DNA of 64,000 bases from Panaeolus papilionaceus (Eukaryota; Basidiomycota; Agaricomycetes; Agaricales). Positions 22,678-33,951 of the stretch are shown here, in pieces. The DNA is taken from assembly GCA_015501605.1 (NCBI GenBank), contig JADNRZ010000007.1, positions 2,108,001-2,172,000 of the forward strand, read 5' to 3'. The notes below the pieces were generated by a model. That model had not been told where the DNA came from, did not search any database, and was given only the letters and a program-made list of their open reading frames with translations. The translations under genes and the position numbers were made by a program. Positions within the stretch are counted from its first letter, which is position 1, and each line of letters starts with the position of its first letter.

Positions 22678-24240
22678 ATGCCTAACCTTGTCATTCCATA
22701 CGACATCTGGGAAACTATCATTGACATTATCGCCTACATACCTTGTCCCCAAGATCCACCAGAGGGTCGACTAGGTCGTCTAGCTACGTGCGCTCTCGTA
22801 TGCAAGGACTTCTCTAAGCTCTGTCGGCCTCGTATATTCGAACACATCAGCGGGATAGAGGCAGCATTTGAACACTTTGAAGGGAACAGGTTCCAGAAAC
22901 TCGCCAATTCCCTGTCTTCTAACCCAGAGTTAGTTAATCACATCCGTACGCTGATGTTTGCACTCCCGGACATTATGGATTATGGGGACAGCACTGCCAA
23001 CGACTTTACTCGGGAGGAGACCGATCACATCATCACCATCTTTGCCAACATTCCTCATCTTGAAATGATATCCATCCACGCACCAGAAGGCTCTATGACC
23101 ACAGGCCATGCTGAAAAGTTTCAAACCATCCTCGTCAAGGCGCATCTACAGCGAACCACTTTACACACCTTACGTCTCCATCACTTGCCTGACATCCAGG
23201 TCATAGACATCACTAGTTCTCCTTCACTCAAATCGCTCTCATGGCAAGACTGCTCCTTTGTGGGTTCTTTGAGCCTCACGGCTGCGTGTCCCAGTGCAAT
23301 CTCTCACCTCCACCTGGTGACCTATAGCCCGGACACTCCTCTTATGCTTCTCGACTATTTCTCCAGTCTAACGCATCTCGAGATAGCCTACGCACCCTCT
23401 ACTTGGATGGAGCAGGACGTTTTCCATGATATGATCCCCAACCGTCCATTTCTATCGGATTCGATGTTTGATCCATCGAAATTAAAACAATTCCAGGTCG
23501 AATTTCTCCCATTGTTTTTCAAGTTCTGTGTGGATCGAAGGGTTCGTGACGATGTGCCCTTATTCGCATCGCTGGAGGTGTTTAACCAGTGGGATGGAAG
23601 AGGAGATGAACTCGATGTCGTGCGGGATATAATCAAAGAAACCAGATCGTTGCGCTCTTTGACTCTTGCAGGTGCGCTTCCTCTCAATTCCGTTTCAATC
23701 TAAACCTCATCGAATCCTTAAGACTCTCCTGAAAATTCATCCGAGGAATATCCATTCGAGATTTACGACCTGTCTGCGCGCTTTACCGACGGTGCACTCT
23801 GCAACCTCACGGATCTTCACCTCATCGTTCATGAATCACCCTACTCCGAGTATTACACGGCCACACTTGAGGGTCTCATCTCGTTATTCACATCCATGGC
23901 TCACCTTAACGCTTTGGAGAGAATCGAGTTATCGTTCAGCGTCGACGAGGTACCACCCGAGGGAAGTGTGTTCGACACGCAACGACCATATGAAGACCTC
24001 AGGCCGATTGCGGATAGTTTGGCGCATGTCGAAGCGTATCCTGCACTCAAAGAAGTAAAGATTGAGATGTGCATTTGGCTTCGACCGGACTCTTCGAATG
24101 GTGGCGAAGATGATCGTACTTCCACTGGGATTGACGGTCTGCAAAACCTTCGTCGCAGACCTGGAGTTGTGGTTCAGGATAACCTTGCCATTCGTCGTTA
24201 CACCCCTTTTTCTGCCCTCGATAGGTCCAATGGGTTGTAG
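22678..24240 (+). CDS. F-box-like protein, 503 aa, two exons
   Basis: Exons 22,678-23,671 and 23,723-24,240, with a 51-nt intron (phase 1). The F-box-type N-terminus is IPYDIWETIIDIIAYIP...CALVCKDFSKLCRPRIFEHI, followed by a leucine-rich body. The second exon begins SPENSSEEYPFEIYDLSARF and aligns with the paralog at 33,952. The first Met is preferred because the same Met-x(2-5)-IPYDIWE start occurs in the paralog. It is likely an SCF-type ubiquitin ligase adaptor with an unknown substrate. Together with 33,952-35,520 and the relic at 5.1-5.5 kb it forms a subfamily distinct from the 2,063 gene. Confidence 0.82.
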
Positions 24241-24540
24241 ATATAGAGTAGTGTTTCAAGTTGAAATATAGGTATCTGAGAATTACATTTTATATCTATC
24301 CTTATCCAGATGAGTGTTGGTTCTCTCTGTTAAGCGAACGCTTTCCTGAGAGTTACGATGCTGATAGGACGTGCCGATCACATCGAGCTTGGACGACTTG
24401 TCCCGCCTATCAAGTTAGTTCGGTCAAGCAGGATCTTTTCCTAGGTGCTGGAACGGATTATGACCTTTGCGATATGTTACTAAAGGCTCCAGATATAACC
24501 CTTGATGAATTGGATGTGGCAGTTAGGCAACTTACCTGAG
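24241..24540. other. 3' flank of F-box gene before the subtilisin relic
   Basis: The first part resembles the 3' flank of the 33,952 paralog (GTTGAAATATA...CGCTTTCC(T/C)GAGAGT). No gene seen. Confidence 0.45.
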
Positions 24541-24925
24541 CAAGAATCCTGTCATTGTCGCTGTAGGGGACGAACATGAGGATGTTGCACTGACCTCCCC
24601 GACCCGTGTGGCGGAGGCAATTGTCGTGAGCGGGTCTGATTTCACCGATCTTGTGTATGACATTTCAAACTAAGGACCTTCACTTGACGTGTTCCTGGCT
24701 TCGATATTCCAACCGCTAATACAGGGTCTGGGGACGCCACCACAGTTGCTCATGGTAGCTCGACGACTGCCCCTCGTGTTTCTGGTCTAGCTGCCATTCT
24801 CAGATGTCGGAAGGGGAACCTCACTCCTGAAAAGAGGGTCAAAAACGTGACGGGGTTGGCACTGAGCAAAGTTCTCCATCCATAGAGTCGTCATGGGCGA
24901 CACATTACAAACCTTTAAGTGAATT
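24541..24925 (+). pseudogene. Subtilisin relic
   Basis: PVIVAVGDEHEDVALTSPTR and similar pieces match exon 4 of the intact protease (8,755-9,107), followed by stops and frameshifts. The Asp at the oxyanion position is shared with the intact gene. Only the C-terminal third remains, and the active-site region is degraded (SSMAAPH becomes STTAPR). Confidence 0.8.
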
Positions 24926-25035
24926 GGAGCCATGAAGTAGGGATTCTGGGCCCCACGGGGGACTGGCTTCAGGAGAGTGGGTAGGGTGACATCATCGTCT
25001 CCGTCACACATTATATTGCGGAATTGTTAGGAGAA

Positions 25036-25700
25036 TAGCCTGAGATACGTGGATTACATTCTATTCCTCATCCCGATCAACGAAGTGCGCTTGTCTGAAT
25101 CAAAACTACGAACGATTGCGCTTGTGAAGGAGTTTCTTGAACGCCCAGATGACTCTTACGGCAGCATTTCATTCGTAACGACGATGTGGGACATACTCTG
25201 TATCGAGCGCATCGTCCTTCACCCAAAACCACGCCCCCCCCCCTACACGTGATAACGACTTTAATCAGGCTACCCTCCAACCATTGCGCAGGCAGCGGCC
25301 GGAAGTGAAACACAGCAAAGGGTTAACATCCGAGCGGCTGACTGGAATCGTCCTGAGGCCCCAGCGAACGCCGCACTCAAGTCGCTGCTGAAGAAAAATT
25401 ATGCCGAAAAATACTGAACAAACTTGTTGTGGTTTTCAGGCCGCCTCCAGATGGCTGCGAGGACGCACATCTGCACCTGATGGACGCTATTGTATTTCTT
25501 CCACAACTTCACTGGGCAAAGTGTCTTCAACGGAAGACAGATCCTCCGATGACAATAGAACGGCCTCCAGTTCAGCTACTTCATATTGCAGACACCAAAT
25601 CCACACTGGCCAAAGATGACCAAAACCGGGGCTGCTCGGCCTAACTGGTGTCCTTCGTCGGGTGGTGCACGCATCCAAACGATGTGGGAGCAATGACTCA
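25036..25700 (+). pseudogene. AIG1/GIMAP-like GTPase relic, copy F
   Basis: Exon 4 is readable (LRYVDYILFLIPINEVRLSE...FVTTMWDIL) to about 25,215. It is followed by a poly-C run, an exon-5 scrap (NAALKSLLKKNYAEKY then a stop) near 25,370 and a tail scrap (LLGLTGVLRRVVHASKR) near 25,635. Exons 1-3 are missing; the subtilisin relic lies in their place. Confidence 0.75.
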
Positions 25701-26030
25701 AGGGGAAGGAATGAAAATCTACATAGTGGCGCTCATAATCAAAATCATCATAACAAGAACCCCTTGACTGACCTCTTGAAGGATTCGCGCAGGAGTAAGC
25801 GAGGTTTTGTATATCCCATTTGACAGATAAGATAAGATATCGCTAAAAATAAGTGGCCAAATTGCATCGTGTTCACCGCAAACGGTCGTGAGCGGCGGAA
25901 TAGCGGCCAAACTTCACTTGGGACCATCTTTTAAAGAGAAACGACGACCATCTTGGGTTACCTTGGTCCCCTCCTGCATAAGTTTCAGTCAAGGACGACA
26001 CAGTCAGTTCCAGCAGTCGAGTGTCAGAGG
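25701..26030. other. Spacer upstream of GTPase copy G
   Basis: No gene is seen. It presumably contains the copy G promoter. Confidence 0.4.
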
Positions 26031-27555
26031 ATGAGCCTCCCCAAGTTAGGTAGATTGGAACTCACCGGCGATGTTTCGATCAAGCCAGTCACCAATCTAG
26101 TTCCTGATGCTTCATATCGGTATCTGTGGGTGCTTACCAAAATGCATATATTACGAAGAGGGTCTGAATAACCTTCCGTTTACAGTATCATTGGACCAAC
26201 TGGTGCAGGAAAAAGCAGCGTATGTTCAATCTTAGATCACATCTCTGAGGCTGATCTGATATTGAGTGGCCTCCATCTCCATAGTTTATTGAGTCTCTGG
26301 CAGCCGAATCGCAATCTCTGTCAATATCAAAGGATCAGCTCGCCGGGTACACCCAACAGGTTACTGCGTACCAGTTGATGAATGCCCAGATATTTGGTGA
26401 TCCGGTTTTTCTGATCGATACTCCCGGATTCTCCGATACAAAGATTTCCGAAATAGAGAGCATAAACATGATTAGAACGTGGCTGAATGACAATAGGTAA
26501 AATTAAATCTCATTACACTAGGAACCCTACTAATTTATTGTGATCGTAGCCTGACGTTCCTCGACCATATACTATACCTCACCCCGATTAACGGGACGAG
26601 GTTGGCGGGTTCAAGACGACGAACGATTGCACTCGTTCGGGAGTTCCTTAGGAATCCACTCGAGAACAATGGTAGCATTTCGTTCGTAACGACGATGTGG
26701 GACGCGCTGCACAGTGAACGAGTTCAAAGACGTGCAGAAGCGAATTTTGAACAACTCAAAAACGATATTCTAAAGGTTTAACGTTTACCGAGCTTCTCAT
26801 CCAGCGATAAATGCACTGATTCAGGAAACTCGACATCCTAGGATTACCTCTCCAGTGGGGCCAAGATCGGGCGATTTATGAACACACGAGCATCCGCACT
26901 TGAAATCATGGACAAACTCAACTATAATGGATTCATTTTTCAAAGAAACGACCATCTTTCGTCGTCGCGATATCTTTATGAAGATTTACACCAACGCGTC
27001 TGGGGTGCTTTACAAGAGCACTTGAACATCGAGTCCGACCTCGCACACCCGGAGGTACAAACAAACCTTGGGCTCAAATCTCTTCTGGAGAGGAATTATG
27101 TGGAGAACGAGGAGATGCTCCAAAAGTTTGTCAGGCAGTTTCGAGATTTCGGCCCGCCTCCGTCTGGTTATTAAGAATCGCATCATCGTCTTGAACGGGT
27201 AATCGCATCGATCGTGCCACCAACGAAGCAAAACCGCCTCCGTATGGAACGAGCCTCCGAATCAAGCACAAGCTTAGTACCTAGAGATCCTGTTAACGTC
27301 AAACAGCCTGCGAGCGCAGCTTTACCGTCCATGCTCTCAGGAAGTGACCCTTCGGAGACTGAGGGCCATCAAGTCGCTTCTAACTCAGCAGCACCGGGCT
27401 CTCCAGTCGTTCATGATCAAAGCTCCCACATCGGTGAATTGATGCCTACTCTGCCGCAAAAGAAGGCCCGGCTTCTTGCTTTGAAGGGTGTTTTGCGTCG
27501 GCTTGTACAGGCAGCCAAGCTCCGAGGGAGCAAGTGGTTCAAGAGGAAGACTTGA
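26031..27555 (+). CDS. AIG1/GIMAP-like GTPase, copy G, with in-frame stop before the tail
   Basis: Exons 26,031-26,125, 26,186-26,219, 26,285-26,496, 26,550-26,775 and from 26,842. The motifs are GPTGAGKSS, IDTPGFSDTKIS and TTMWDALHSER. A TAA at 27,172-27,174 ends the protein at 299 aa, right after PPPSGY, where sister copies have Glu. The same frame continues uninterrupted for 127 more codons to 27,555 and ends with the conserved tail (KARLLALKGVLRRLVQAAKLRGSKW). So a single nonsense change separates body and tail. An in-frame upstream ATG at 25,953 is an alternative start. Confidence 0.8.
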
Positions 27556-27698
27556 TCACGGAGGGACCAGTAACAGGCATATGTGATTCCTGCTCAAGCG
27601 AGGCGTTGCTGGTTTTCCTCGCAGGTGGAGAGCGATTGCAAGTCACGAAGGAGGGAAGGAGACAAAGAAGTGAATTATGTGTACATAGATGAACCTAG

Positions 27699-29221
27699 CT
27701 ACAACCCGATGGCGTTTGTTTAAACAAAATCCAACAATACGAGGAAAAATCGTTTAATCAGATTCTGATTAAACATCAAACCCAGAACACCCAGTGCATA
27801 ATTGCACGCATGCAAGGCGTTTAAACGACTCAATGTATTGATTCCATCGCTTAATGACAAGAGATATTGATTAAACATTTTTTAATTATCGTTTAAATGT
27901 AAGACAGTTAAATACAAAAAGTAATTTAAACATAAATTAATTATACTAATGGGAGACAATGATTAAACAAAAGAGTTTGGTGCGAGGGGTGACATACAAT
28001 GCACACCTATGCGAATCTGTGTCCTGCATGGGACATGTAAGGAAGGTGAGAGGGGGGGACAGTCAGGGTGGACTCATAGCTGAGTGTAGGGGTTGAGAAA
28101 TAACTATGCGAAGGGTCAGTTCTGGGCAGTGACAAAGGGAAAACAAGTACATACTCATCGGCACCCATTGATATGCATGCAGGGATGGCGCTGCTGAAAA
28201 CGGTCAATGTACCTGTCGTGTAGAGTAGCTCATGAGAACATACACTCAAGAGCTGGACTTAAGTTGAACGTGGATGGACAACATCCACGAATGAGGTCCT
28301 TAGGATGGTGGGTGAAAGGAAAGGTACTTCGAATTTCGGGACAAGCATTGGGGTCGGGCAAACAGCAGCAAACATTCAACAATGAATTCTCGTGATCGTG
28401 AAATTGATGGCGGGGATTGAATTCAAACCTGAGTTGAAGTTATTCGAACACCCTCCCTTTCTCTCTCATCCACTATCCACCACCCACTATCTTTGTGAAG
28501 ACGACATCACCATATGACCTTGGGTTGCCACGTTGCTTCTTCGCTCTACCTTTCCCTTCCTCCTGACATGATTCAGCCACGGTGAGCTTTTCCGACAGTC
28601 CCGATGTTGGCTTTTTGCTAACCCAGCCACTACTCCCAGATCAGCCTTTTGGATATGCTTTCACGAGGGGTCTATTCAAGTAAGTCGCAAATTTAACAGG
28701 CTCGTGGCTATAGACTGACAGCACAACCTAATAGCTTCCCTCGATGACCAGACCCCATGTCTCTAACACCCATCACCCATGCAATTCCAACCTGGTACGT
28801 GCTTCATTCTGGCATCCCTTTTTTCCACCTCCACTCGCGTCGGGTCCCTATCTAAATTCTCGCGTCATCCATTTGCTACACTTTGATTACGCTAGGCCCA
28901 TTTTAATACTGTCCCGTTCGTTTAACCAATCGCTTTGATTAAATGTTTGTTTAATTGAGTCATGTATATTTAATCATCCAATGTCGTCATTTAAACAGAT
29001 GTAAATTTATTATGGTTAAACAGTTGTGTTTCAAAGAACTACATTTAAACAGATTTGTTTAAACGCAACCGCAGGTAATTTAATGTTTAATGAATTTGTA
29101 TTTAAACATCTTCGGTTAAACAGTGTCAATTTTTATATATAATAAATGTTTAATTAATATTTGTTTAAATGAATTTCCTTCGTATTGTTGCACTGTTTAT
29201 AACCAAACGCCATCGTATTTT
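27699..29221. mobile_element. 1.52-kb TIR element with 9-bp target duplication
   Basis: TGAACCTAG occurs at 27,690-27,698 and 29,222-29,230. Inside, imperfect inverted repeats of ~50 bp share CGATGGCGTTTG and CAACAATACGA. Both ends (27,715-27,970 and 28,920-29,180) are filled with TTTAAAC / GTTTAAT words. The centre (28,000-28,900) has no convincing coding capacity. It is a non-autonomous element, Mutator-like by duplication length. Confidence 0.78.
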
Positions 29222-29230
29222 TGAACCTAG

Positions 29231-30497
29231 AATAAGCGAAGTTGAATCATTCGTAGATTAAGGCGTGAAAAGAGAGAGCTCTCCAGAAGTGGGAATAAAC
29301 CGAGAGAAAAAGGAGAAAAATTGCTGGTAAACGATGGACGGCAAGCCTGGCCAAAAGTCAAATGTTGATTGTTAAACGATATGTTTAATATGATGACACT
29401 TGAGACGAAGGTTGGCACAATCGAATCCAATGGCAAGAAAAATAACCGTATAAAGTGAGCCAGACAACAATTACGAGCTTATGACGTCAAGACAATCGAT
29501 ACTAAACTCAGCGTCTTCCCTCAGATTCTGTGGCTGGCAAGAAGTGTCCATCACACTGCATCTCACTGTAGCATTCATCCACGATTGTGGTGACATACGC
29601 TAACTACCAGCATGAGCAGATGCCTTGCTCCCGTAGACATAGATCCGACATGGGCCTGCGAGATGTCGAACATGGCTCCGCTGATGTGCGCGTGGGGAGA
29701 CCTGGGTGAAAGGTGAACGAGAGATGATAGTGTGACTGGCAGACGAGTTGGTAGGATGGAAGAGGAAGGTGAGACGCAGTACTAGTACGAGTTCGTGGGT
29801 CGATGTGTGTGAGTATTGAGCAGATGGGAAGAAAAGTGAGTGTGGGGACGAATATAAGCGCTGAGAAAGGTGCGCACGGGTACCGAATGGCAATGAAGAT
29901 GAAAGATGTACATTCTTGCTTGTCTGTGTATTTATCGGAGGTCAAAGACATCTTTGGCAGTCAGCCGACACCTTGGAACCTACTTACTGACAAGTCACAA
30001 CCATCATCATCGACACTGCGACGACACACACACATACATCCACGCCAAGCAACGGCTCCCCTCGAGCAGTGCGGTGATGAGCACCGCATTGGTATCCCTC
30101 TATATTTCAAATTTTCTATATTTTTCCGTGTATTTTTATTTGCATCAGCGCTTCGTTCAGGCGCGTTCTTGGTTTTCGGAGCATCGAGTGTTTCTTTTTA
30201 TTTTCACGATTTTTCGTAGGTTTACGTATCAAATGTACATAGCCAAGGTTTACATCGCATACAAGCTTTTTTTTCACCCTTGCATTTCTTGTTTCATCTT
30301 TGTATGTCACTTTCTGGATGACTTTGACGCGAGTGTCCGGGTACTCGGACAGTCAGCGTCTGCAAGTCTCAGCTCTAATCAAAGTTATGTAACCCTTAGT
30401 AATGCCGCATGACAGCGAATTGTGCGATGGTCTCTAGCTCGCCAGAGAATATATGTATAAGATAAACATAGAACTGCCATTTAAAAAAACATCATCT
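29231..30497. other. 1.3 kb without a recognisable gene
   Basis: Open frames on the minus strand at 29,600-29,951 overlap each other in two frames and show no domain. The stretch 30,100-30,330 is T-rich. Nothing is assignable. Confidence 0.45.
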
Positions 30498-30669
30498 CGT
30501 GACGGGATGACACCATATCCTGTCACTGTCAAACCCACAGTGCGAGTGACCGCAAACCCTGTGCGTCACTTGACAACTAGCAACGACCGCTACCCCTTAG
30601 ACTTCATCTCAAATCACGATAACCAATTTACTTTTTAGACTCGGGCAGTACATAAGACAGTGATCGTCG

Positions 30670-32047
30670 ATGGATATCAATCCAGCGTTGCGCAGGCTAG
30701 GCGTCAATGGAGTCACGTCCGTCAAGCCGGTTAGCAAGGTGCCTGGTGCTTCATATCGCTTTCTGTGAGTGCCTAGGAAGTTTATGTTTTGTGCTTTTTT
30801 GACTAAACCGCGACGTATAATGAAGTATTATTGGACCGACAGGGGCAGGAAAGAGCAGTGTACGTGTTATTAGGGGTTTGAATTTCAAGCTTTGTCCGAC
30901 GTCAAGTTGACTGCCCCTTGCAGTTCATCGAATCTCTTGCAGGAAAACCGAATGCCTTGTCCATATCAAAGGACCAACTCGCTGGCTACACTCAACAGGT
31001 GACGGCGTACGAGTTGGTCAATGCCAGGATCCGGGACCGTCCCGTTTTTCTCATTGACACACCTGGATTCTCTGACAGGAAGATGTCAGAGATTGAAATC
31101 GTAGACATGATCAAAAAGTGGCTGAAGGATCAGGGGTACTGTTATTCACATCGTTTCGCGACACTTAGGTGGTCTGAATTATCATGATTTTAGCTTAAGA
31201 TTTGTGGATCACATCCTTTTTCTCACTCCAGTCAACAGTACGAGACTGACGGGCACCAAACGGCGAACGATTAAAATGGTGAAGGACTTGCTTGAAGATG
31301 GGGAACGTGGATGTCTTGTGTTCGTGACGACCATGTGGGACACGCTCCATAATGAGCGTGTCTTGAAACGTGCTGAATCTAACTATGAGCAGTTGCGTAG
31401 TGAAACATTCAAGGTATGATATATGGGCGTCCGCTTGCCTCCATTCCAACATCTGCATGTATGTATATTGAGGAAATTACAGGATTACATCGAACAGGGA
31501 GCCAAGCTTGCGCAGTTCATGAACACACGCACGTCCGCACTTCAAATCTTGGACATGCCAAACTACAATGGTTTCGTTTTCCGTGATAATACGAGTCTAC
31601 AATCCTCCCACCACTTATATGAAGACCTTTACCAGAGGATTGAAAGTGCCATCCAACAGCGAATATACATTGAATGCGAATTGGCACAACCTGAGGTTCA
31701 AGCAATTCCCATTCTCACATCTCTTCTGGAGAGGAACTACGCCGAAAACGAGCTGATACTGCGCAAGTTTATCACGCAGCTTGTCGGTTTTGGAGCGCCT
31801 CCCGCTGGGTACGAGAAAGCCCATCAGGACCTCGAAGAGCTTATCGCATCCCTACCAGAATCAATACGCATTTCATACCATCCGCCCCAGATTGATATAT
31901 CCCAAGGCGACGGACACGGAGATTGCTCACCAGCCGCCTGACGCAGAATTTGCCCCTACAGTCCTGGAGCAGAAGGTGCGGTTTCTCGGTCCGAAAGGCG
32001 TAATGAAGCAACTGGTGTGTATGGCACAAGTACAGGGAAGGAAGTGA
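30670..32047 (+). CDS. AIG1/GIMAP-like GTPase, copy H, frameshifted before its tail
   Basis: Exons 30,670-30,764, 30,826-30,859, 30,924-31,135, 31,194-31,413 and from 31,483. The frame ends at 31,941 (339 aa). The motifs are GPTGAGKSS (residues 35-43), IDTPGFSDRKMS and TTMWDTLHNER. The tail frame (TDTEIAHQPPDAEFAP...VRFLGPKGVMKQLVCMAQVQGRK) is offset and ends at 32,047. Copy C has a 20-bp segment at the equivalent point (after TCCCAAG) that is missing here, which explains the frameshift. Copy H is a recent sister of copy C, including ~170 bp of 5' flank. Confidence 0.82.
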
Positions 32048-32865
32048 TACGATGAGGTCATTCTGGTTGCGCAGTGGGCGAAGGAGGATTTGGTAGATTC
32101 AGGTTCTAGGTACTTGATTTTGAAGGAATCTTGACATTTAAGACGCTCTTTGGTACATTGGATCCCTTTGTAAGATGTTGGGCAGTGTATTAATGAAGCT
32201 TCATCTGCTAGTGCTTTTGAGAGCTACATAGCACATAATTTGTCCTACTTGGGAAGATCTGTGCTCGCACAGATCTGTCTTCTTGGTCACGTGTGCGCGA
32301 CCACCTCACTCGTCCGTTACCCAACTTACCCTCACATTCTTAGTACCGTACTTCCACCACGACGCACTTGCTACTGCCAGCACTCGTGGTTCCTCTCTCT
32401 AATTAATTTCTTTGCCCACCCTTCCACTTCCCCCTTTCATAACTACCACAATGCATATACTTTTCTTTGACCACCATTGTCTCCACGTTCGAAGACCATC
32501 CGAGATATGTAGGTAGAGAGAGCCGTGGTTCTGGGGGCGCATCCGTCCACAAACCTCGGCTCTCGCACTGGGTTGGGTTTCGGTTCCCATCCGTCACCTC
32601 TCCCACTCCCCAACTACCACTACCTACATACCCTCCGGTCCCGCAACGAAAAGACGCAAGACTCCCTACACGGCCCATGTAACGAGATAAGATAATGATG
32701 GTCATGCATCTACAATTATCTTTGATCGGTCGACACATCCTAAAGTTGAACTTAAGCATTATATATCGCCATCCCTGGTGACATCCTGATGTCCTGACAA
32801 ATATTGCTATCACCTTCCAAAGGCCAGTTGGGTAACACACTTTAGCAATGGATAGCATCCCCGTT
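32048..32865. other. Spacer between GTPase H and relic I
   Basis: No supported gene. A 22-bp hairpin (AGATCTGTGC, TC, GCACAGATCT) is at 32,255-32,276, about 210 bp past the copy H tail. Confidence 0.45.
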
Positions 32866-33392
32866 AATCCCACTGATACGCCCGGATTTTCGGATACAAA
32901 GATTTCAGAGATTGAGATCATCGGCATGATACAACCACAGCTCATAGATAGTGGGTAGCACGATATTTTTTTCACTTCTATTCCAAGATATATCACTCAA
33001 TCATGCCTACATTACAATTTGTAGAGCACGTCCTATTCTTCACTCCTATCAACAGAAACACGATTGCCGGGATCCAGGAGGCGAACAGTTGCGCTGCTCA
33101 AGGAGTATATCGATTCCCCAGGCGACGACCACGTCTGTATGGTCGTTGTAAAGTCGATGAGGGACATACTCCACAATGACTGCGTCAAACGGCATGCAGA
33201 GTCCAACTTGGCAAGCTGCAAAACAAAAATTGCAAGTTTTTTTTTCAAATATAAATTAATGGTTCGTCGTCCCTTGCCTTGATCTCACCTTTTATTATGT
33301 TCCCCAGGATTACATCACGAAAGACGCCGAGACCACACGCTTCATGAACACCGGCACGTCAGCACATGCTCGTCGCCTTGGCTGGCGAGCTT
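32866..33392 (+). pseudogene. AIG1/GIMAP-like GTPase relic, copy I
   Basis: The end of exon 3 (TDTPGFSDTKISEIEIIGMI...) is at about 32,874-32,956. Exon 4 (QFVEHVLFFTPINRNT, frameshift, RRTVALLKEYID...VKSMRDILHND) is at 33,018-33,237. An exon-5 start (DYITKDAETTRFMNTGTSA) is near 33,309. The P-loop exons are absent, and TTMWD has become KSMRD. Confidence 0.78.
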
Positions 33393-33936
33393 AGGAAGGG
33401 AAGCTCCCCAGACCTCGCCTCAGCGCATAGCTTCAGATGGTTCGCCTCATAGAGAGTCATTGGCCTTGACATCGCTTCAAGCTCAATCACCTCCCCTTCC
33501 GTTGATGTGTGTGCAACTCCTTGAAGTGCTTGAAACTACAGAAGCAAGAGATGCTTCCTAAGAATGAGGTGTGAGACTAAACTTGAAGGTTCTAAAAGTG
33601 GGCATAAAGTTCACTTTGAATTTCACGAAACAAATCGAAGTAAATACAAACATGAAAGGAGCTGCTAACAGCTTGAACACTGCCTGTGAAACTGCGCTAC
33701 GGCATAGGACCCATAACCAAATGTCCGTCCAGAATCTATCCTCGATCATCTAATGGAGGCGGAGCAGTCAACCACAACATGCAAGTTGATACAACACGAG
33801 AATGACACGCCCGAACTGGCTTTGAATTGACGTGACGAGCTTCATGTGACAGCACTCTAACTGTTGGTTTCCTCACTAGACAGGTTTCACGATCTCCTCA
33901 TTCCCTTGCTCTCACCTCGCTTTTCAGTCAAAAACG
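33393..33936. other. Spacer upstream of the third intact F-box gene
   Basis: No gene seen. The last ~100 bp resemble the 5' flank of the F-box gene at 22,678 (tgtgacag...ctgttggtttcctcactagacagg). Confidence 0.45.
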
Positions 33937-33951
33937 GTGAAAATATCTCAT

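Noticed and set aside
24261..24539. 92-codon frame between the F-box gene and the subtilisin relic
   Set aside because: It lies in sequence shared with the 3' flank of another F-box gene, where no equivalent frame is kept.
25236..25250. Poly-C run near 25,240
   Set aside because: It sits in a dead GTPase copy and probably reflects slippage; no function is implied.
29600..29951. Two overlapping minus-strand open frames of ~100 codons
   Set aside because: They overlap in different frames, have biased composition and show no similarity to a known family.
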